Shown here: positions 61,766 to 64,000 of the stretch, in pieces
Position numbering within the stretch: the first letter of the stretch is position 1
Layout of the letters: each line of letters begins with the position of its first letter
NCBI GenBank assembly: GCA_020186115.1
Contig: WSYJ01000012.1
Location: 1-64,000 of the forward strand
Source of the DNA: Histomonas meleagridis
Taxonomy: Eukaryota; Parabasalia; Tritrichomonadida; Dientamoebidae
Direction of reading: 5' to 3'
Length of the DNA stretch: 64,000 bases
The notes under the pieces: generated by a model
The model's database searches: none
The model's input: the letters and a program-made list of their open reading frames with translations, nothing else
Told to the model about the DNA's origin: nothing
Translations under genes and position numbers: made by a program

Positions 61766-63427
61766 TTAAAACACATTATCGTCAGGGTCATCATCTCCAT
61801 CGTCCTCATTATGTCTAAATGGATCAGAGCTAAACCCGTGATCGTTGGTTGGCAACATTGACGACTGTGTCGCGAATGGGTTATCCGTTGTGAATGTTGT
61901 CAATGGGTTTACGTCGGTCTGAATCTTAGTTTCGACAGTCATACTATCGATTACGCCTTTATCACTTGAAGAAGATTCGCGCTTCTTATTCTTATTCTTT
62001 TTCGGCTTTTTAGACTTATCCTTAAAGACAACGAGAACGAGAACTAAGACGACAACAACTATTACCACTACAACAACAACTACAACAACAATGATAATAA
62101 TTGTTGTGTTGTCATTGTTATCATCTGGTTCATTTTGATCAGGGACTATAAGGTCAACTTCGGGATCAGAAATTACATCTGTTGGAACTACTATGGGCTT
62201 TGAGAATGAAACAGTTGGAATGTATGTGCTGATGGTTGTTATATGATTATTTTTATCTTCTCGGCTTATTCTTTCGAACACTGAATTCGAGTTACAATAT
62301 AAGTTTTGGACAGTTAAACTTGGGAATGATTCTGCTTCTCTAAAGAGTGTGCTAATTTCGAGGCAAAAATAGAAATAAGCTTTGGATGTCGCAAATATTG
62401 GATTGATAATGGATATGTCAGAGAGTGAAAGTTCTTCTGTGATTTCAAGTTTGTTATCAAATAATAAAATGTAAGATGGTGAATCTTGTGTATATTCCCA
62501 GAGCATATCGCCTCCATCAACAAGTTCGCAATTAATAATGTTAATGTTTTGAATATTCATTTTACAGATTTCTGATTGTTCATAAATAAGATTCATTAGA
62601 TATCGTCCTTTTTGATCGTAAAAATTGAAATAGTTAAAGGCGAAGTTTTTGCTGGCATAGTTCACACGGAGGGCTTCAGATATGTCATTTACTCCTTGCT
62701 TACTAAAATTCAAATTTGAAAAATCTGGAAGATTAGTAAAGATATTAACAGATGGTGAAGAAAGGACTCCATTATTAACTCCTGGCTTTTCAAATGTGTT
62801 ATAATCCATAGAAATAACTCCTGAAGTTTTAAGAAGTAAATTTTGTGCACTAGATTTATCGAAGAAATCATAAACCGAACCAGTTTGCAAAACTTCTCGA
62901 AGTGAGAGCAAGGTTGACTGTGTGTAACACCCTCTGAAATCATTATTATGAATAGTAAAGTTAATCGAGGTCCAACCAGTATTGTGTCCAACGCTCACAG
63001 CTCCTGCACCTTGTGACCTGCAGCAGAAGAAAGTACAACCTATAATCTCAATGGTAAAACTTGAACCTGTAGAAGATGTATCAACACTTATAGCACCAGC
63101 AAGATTTGAGCCACCATCACACTGGTAAAAAAGGCATTGGCTAAATGTGTACGAGGATTCAGTGAAGGAATTTTGAGTTGTTGTGAGAGTTTTAGATTGT
63201 ATAGTTGAGGTTTCTACTTTTACTGGAGTACTAAGAAAGTTCATGAATTTGTTGCCTTTGACATTAAGTGATAAAGAAGGGTTTGAAATGTATAAAGCTG
63301 AATTTAAAAAGTATGAAAGATGAGAATTCAAAAAATTGAAACTTCCACGCGCATTTAATGGTGACGCAGTCATAGTGTTTCCTGTTAAGCATGATGATAA
63401 AAGAAGATTTGCAATTGTTATATTCAT
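61766..63427 (-). CDS. Pmp-like surface protein with one membrane segment
   Basis: A 553-residue gene from ATG 63,427. The ectodomain (1-~430) has GAISV-type and Cys-rich beta-helix motifs (SQCLFYQCDGGSNLAGAISV; GCTFFCCRSQGAGAVSV) like trichomonad Pmp-like adhesins. A Thr/Pro/Asp-rich stalk leads to a pure Ile/Val/Leu membrane segment, encoded by an ACA-type trinucleotide tract at about 62,040-62,100. Then comes a basic stop-transfer (KDKSKKPKKNKNKKR) and a tail with NPFATQSSM (an NPF endocytic motif) and acidic DDGDDDPDDNVF. No clear signal peptide is visible. The frame stays open ~22 codons upstream with NSSNLTIIS but without ATG, so the N-terminus may be lost. Confidence 0.7.
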   Translation of the reverse strand: MNITIANLLLSSCLTGNTMTASPLNARGSFNFLNSHLSYFLNSALYISNPSLSLNVKGNKFMNFLSTPVKVETSTIQSKTLTTTQNSFTESSYTFSQCLFYQCDGGSNLAGAISVDTSSTGSSFTIEIIGCTFFCCRSQGAGAVSVGHNTGWTSINFTIHNNDFRGCYTQSTLLSLREVLQTGSVYDFFDKSSAQNLLLKTSGVISMDYNTFEKPGVNNGVLSSPSVNIFTNLPDFSNLNFSKQGVNDISEALRVNYASKNFAFNYFNFYDQKGRYLMNLIYEQSEICKMNIQNINIINCELVDGGDMLWEYTQDSPSYILLFDNKLEITEELSLSDISIINPIFATSKAYFYFCLEISTLFREAESFPSLTVQNLYCNSNSVFERISREDKNNHITTISTYIPTVSFSKPIVVPTDVISDPEVDLIVPDQNEPDDNNDNTTIIIIVVVVVVVVVIVVVVLVLVLVVFKDKSKKPKKNKNKKRESSSSDKGVIDSMTVETKIQTDVNPLTTFTTDNPFATQSSMLPTNDHGFSSDPFRHNEDDGDDDPDDNVF

Positions 63428-63505
63428 TGAAATAATGGTGAGGTTGGAGGAGTTTACAAAAACCTGATTGTAAAGAACTTTAAATCAATTTCGCGGTTAA
63501 ATCAC

Positions 63506-63513
63506 TATCGTTA
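63506..63513 (-). promoter_or_regulatory. Myb recognition-like element upstream of the Pmp-like gene
   Basis: Coding-strand TAACGATA, about 80 nt before the ATG. It is the exact word known as a Myb recognition element in T. vaginalis adhesin promoters. 63,428-64,000 otherwise holds no gene that I can support. Confidence 0.4.
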
Positions 63514-64000
63514 ATCTTGCTCTCACAAATTCATTGAAATATTTCTATTGTATTGTCACAAATTGTGTTGCGGCAGTTGCCATAATTTTCTCGATTAACT
63601 CAAATTTGAGCGTGATACATCGGGTATTGAATTAAAAGTGGCATTATTCGTGGAGGCTTTCAATGCCGTTATTGAACTGTCAAAAATTATAAACGGATTT
63701 CCGATGCGCCCGATCATAGTTCTAACCATCGAAAAAAAGCCTTGTGTTATGAGGATGATTAATGCGATATATACATGACACAGGATATGAAAACGTAGGT
63801 TAGTGTAATTGAAATTTTGTTAATTTTTTTTAATCGAAGAATATTTATGCTGGCCAATTTCAACTTTTTTTTTTAATTTTAGGTTAAAAAGTATTCAATA
63901 TTTGGAATTATAATAATTGTTTGATATAATGTGTTAACGCATTTTTATAATTCTAAAGTTTTTTTATCCTCAACATGTTGTTTTTTGATGTTCATTTAAA

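Noticed and set aside
1-64000. CRISPR array or bacterial operons
   Set aside because: No regularly spaced direct repeats; gene content is eukaryotic (VPS13, importin-beta, TRAPPC8-like, CHD-like) throughout.

Overview
The window looks like nuclear DNA of a parabasalid protist (a trichomonad, most like the very AT-rich Tritrichomonas type). The reasons are: about 70% or more A+T; long intron-free genes (one of 8.5 kb); short intergenic spaces; an Inr-like TCATTA just before an ATG; ankyrin proteins of the trichomonad kind; a chlamydial-Pmp-like surface protein with a short charged tail; and a dense load of Maverick/Polinton, mariner, Merlin, hAT-like, pogo-like and PIF1-type relics. The genus is inferred, not proven.

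Layout. 1-12,655 is a transposon graveyard. It holds two broken Maverick (Polinton) copies: A at about 578-5,400, and C at about 11,212-12,655. It also holds two mariner elements with TA duplications and visible inverted ends, a hAT-like relic, a tyrosine-recombinase cassette with 20-bp inverted repeats, an inverted-repeat MITE and several perfect hairpins. 13,022-17,965 has two host genes on the minus strand: a helical-repeat protein, and a CHD-family remodeller whose ATPase motifs are all degenerate. 18,615-22,851 has an ankyrin relic followed by an intact ankyrin-RhoGEF-PH gene. 23,083-28,626 is Maverick copy B (capsid gene, two unknown genes, a fibre gene with His-x-His repeats), full of nonsense mutations and carrying an IS630/Tc1 remnant.

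28,833-41,240 returns to host genes: a HOOK-like coiled-coil protein, a 1,549-residue HEAT protein, a pogo-like transposase relic and a TRAPPC8/Trs85-like trafficking subunit. 41,579-43,031 is a Merlin element with a perfect 8-bp duplication, sitting 108 bp upstream of a second ankyrin-RhoGEF-like gene (43,139-46,759). 46,760-49,800 is gene-poor and holds PIF1-helicase and Myb relics and a field of GGTTCGAACC-type repeats. 49,825-61,235 carries importin-beta and VPS13, divergently transcribed from a 350-bp gap. The window ends with an ankyrin relic and a Pmp-like surface protein gene.

The functional genes are housekeeping trafficking and nuclear genes (TRAPPC8, VPS13, HOOK-like, HEAT, importin-beta, CHD-like) plus signalling (two ankyrin-RhoGEF proteins) and surface biology. 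The most notable points are the inactive-looking CHD remodeller, the ankyrin-RhoGEF pair, and the Maverick family with a phage-type fibre, a small amphipathic protein and GC-rich hairpin ends that supply the fibre start codon.
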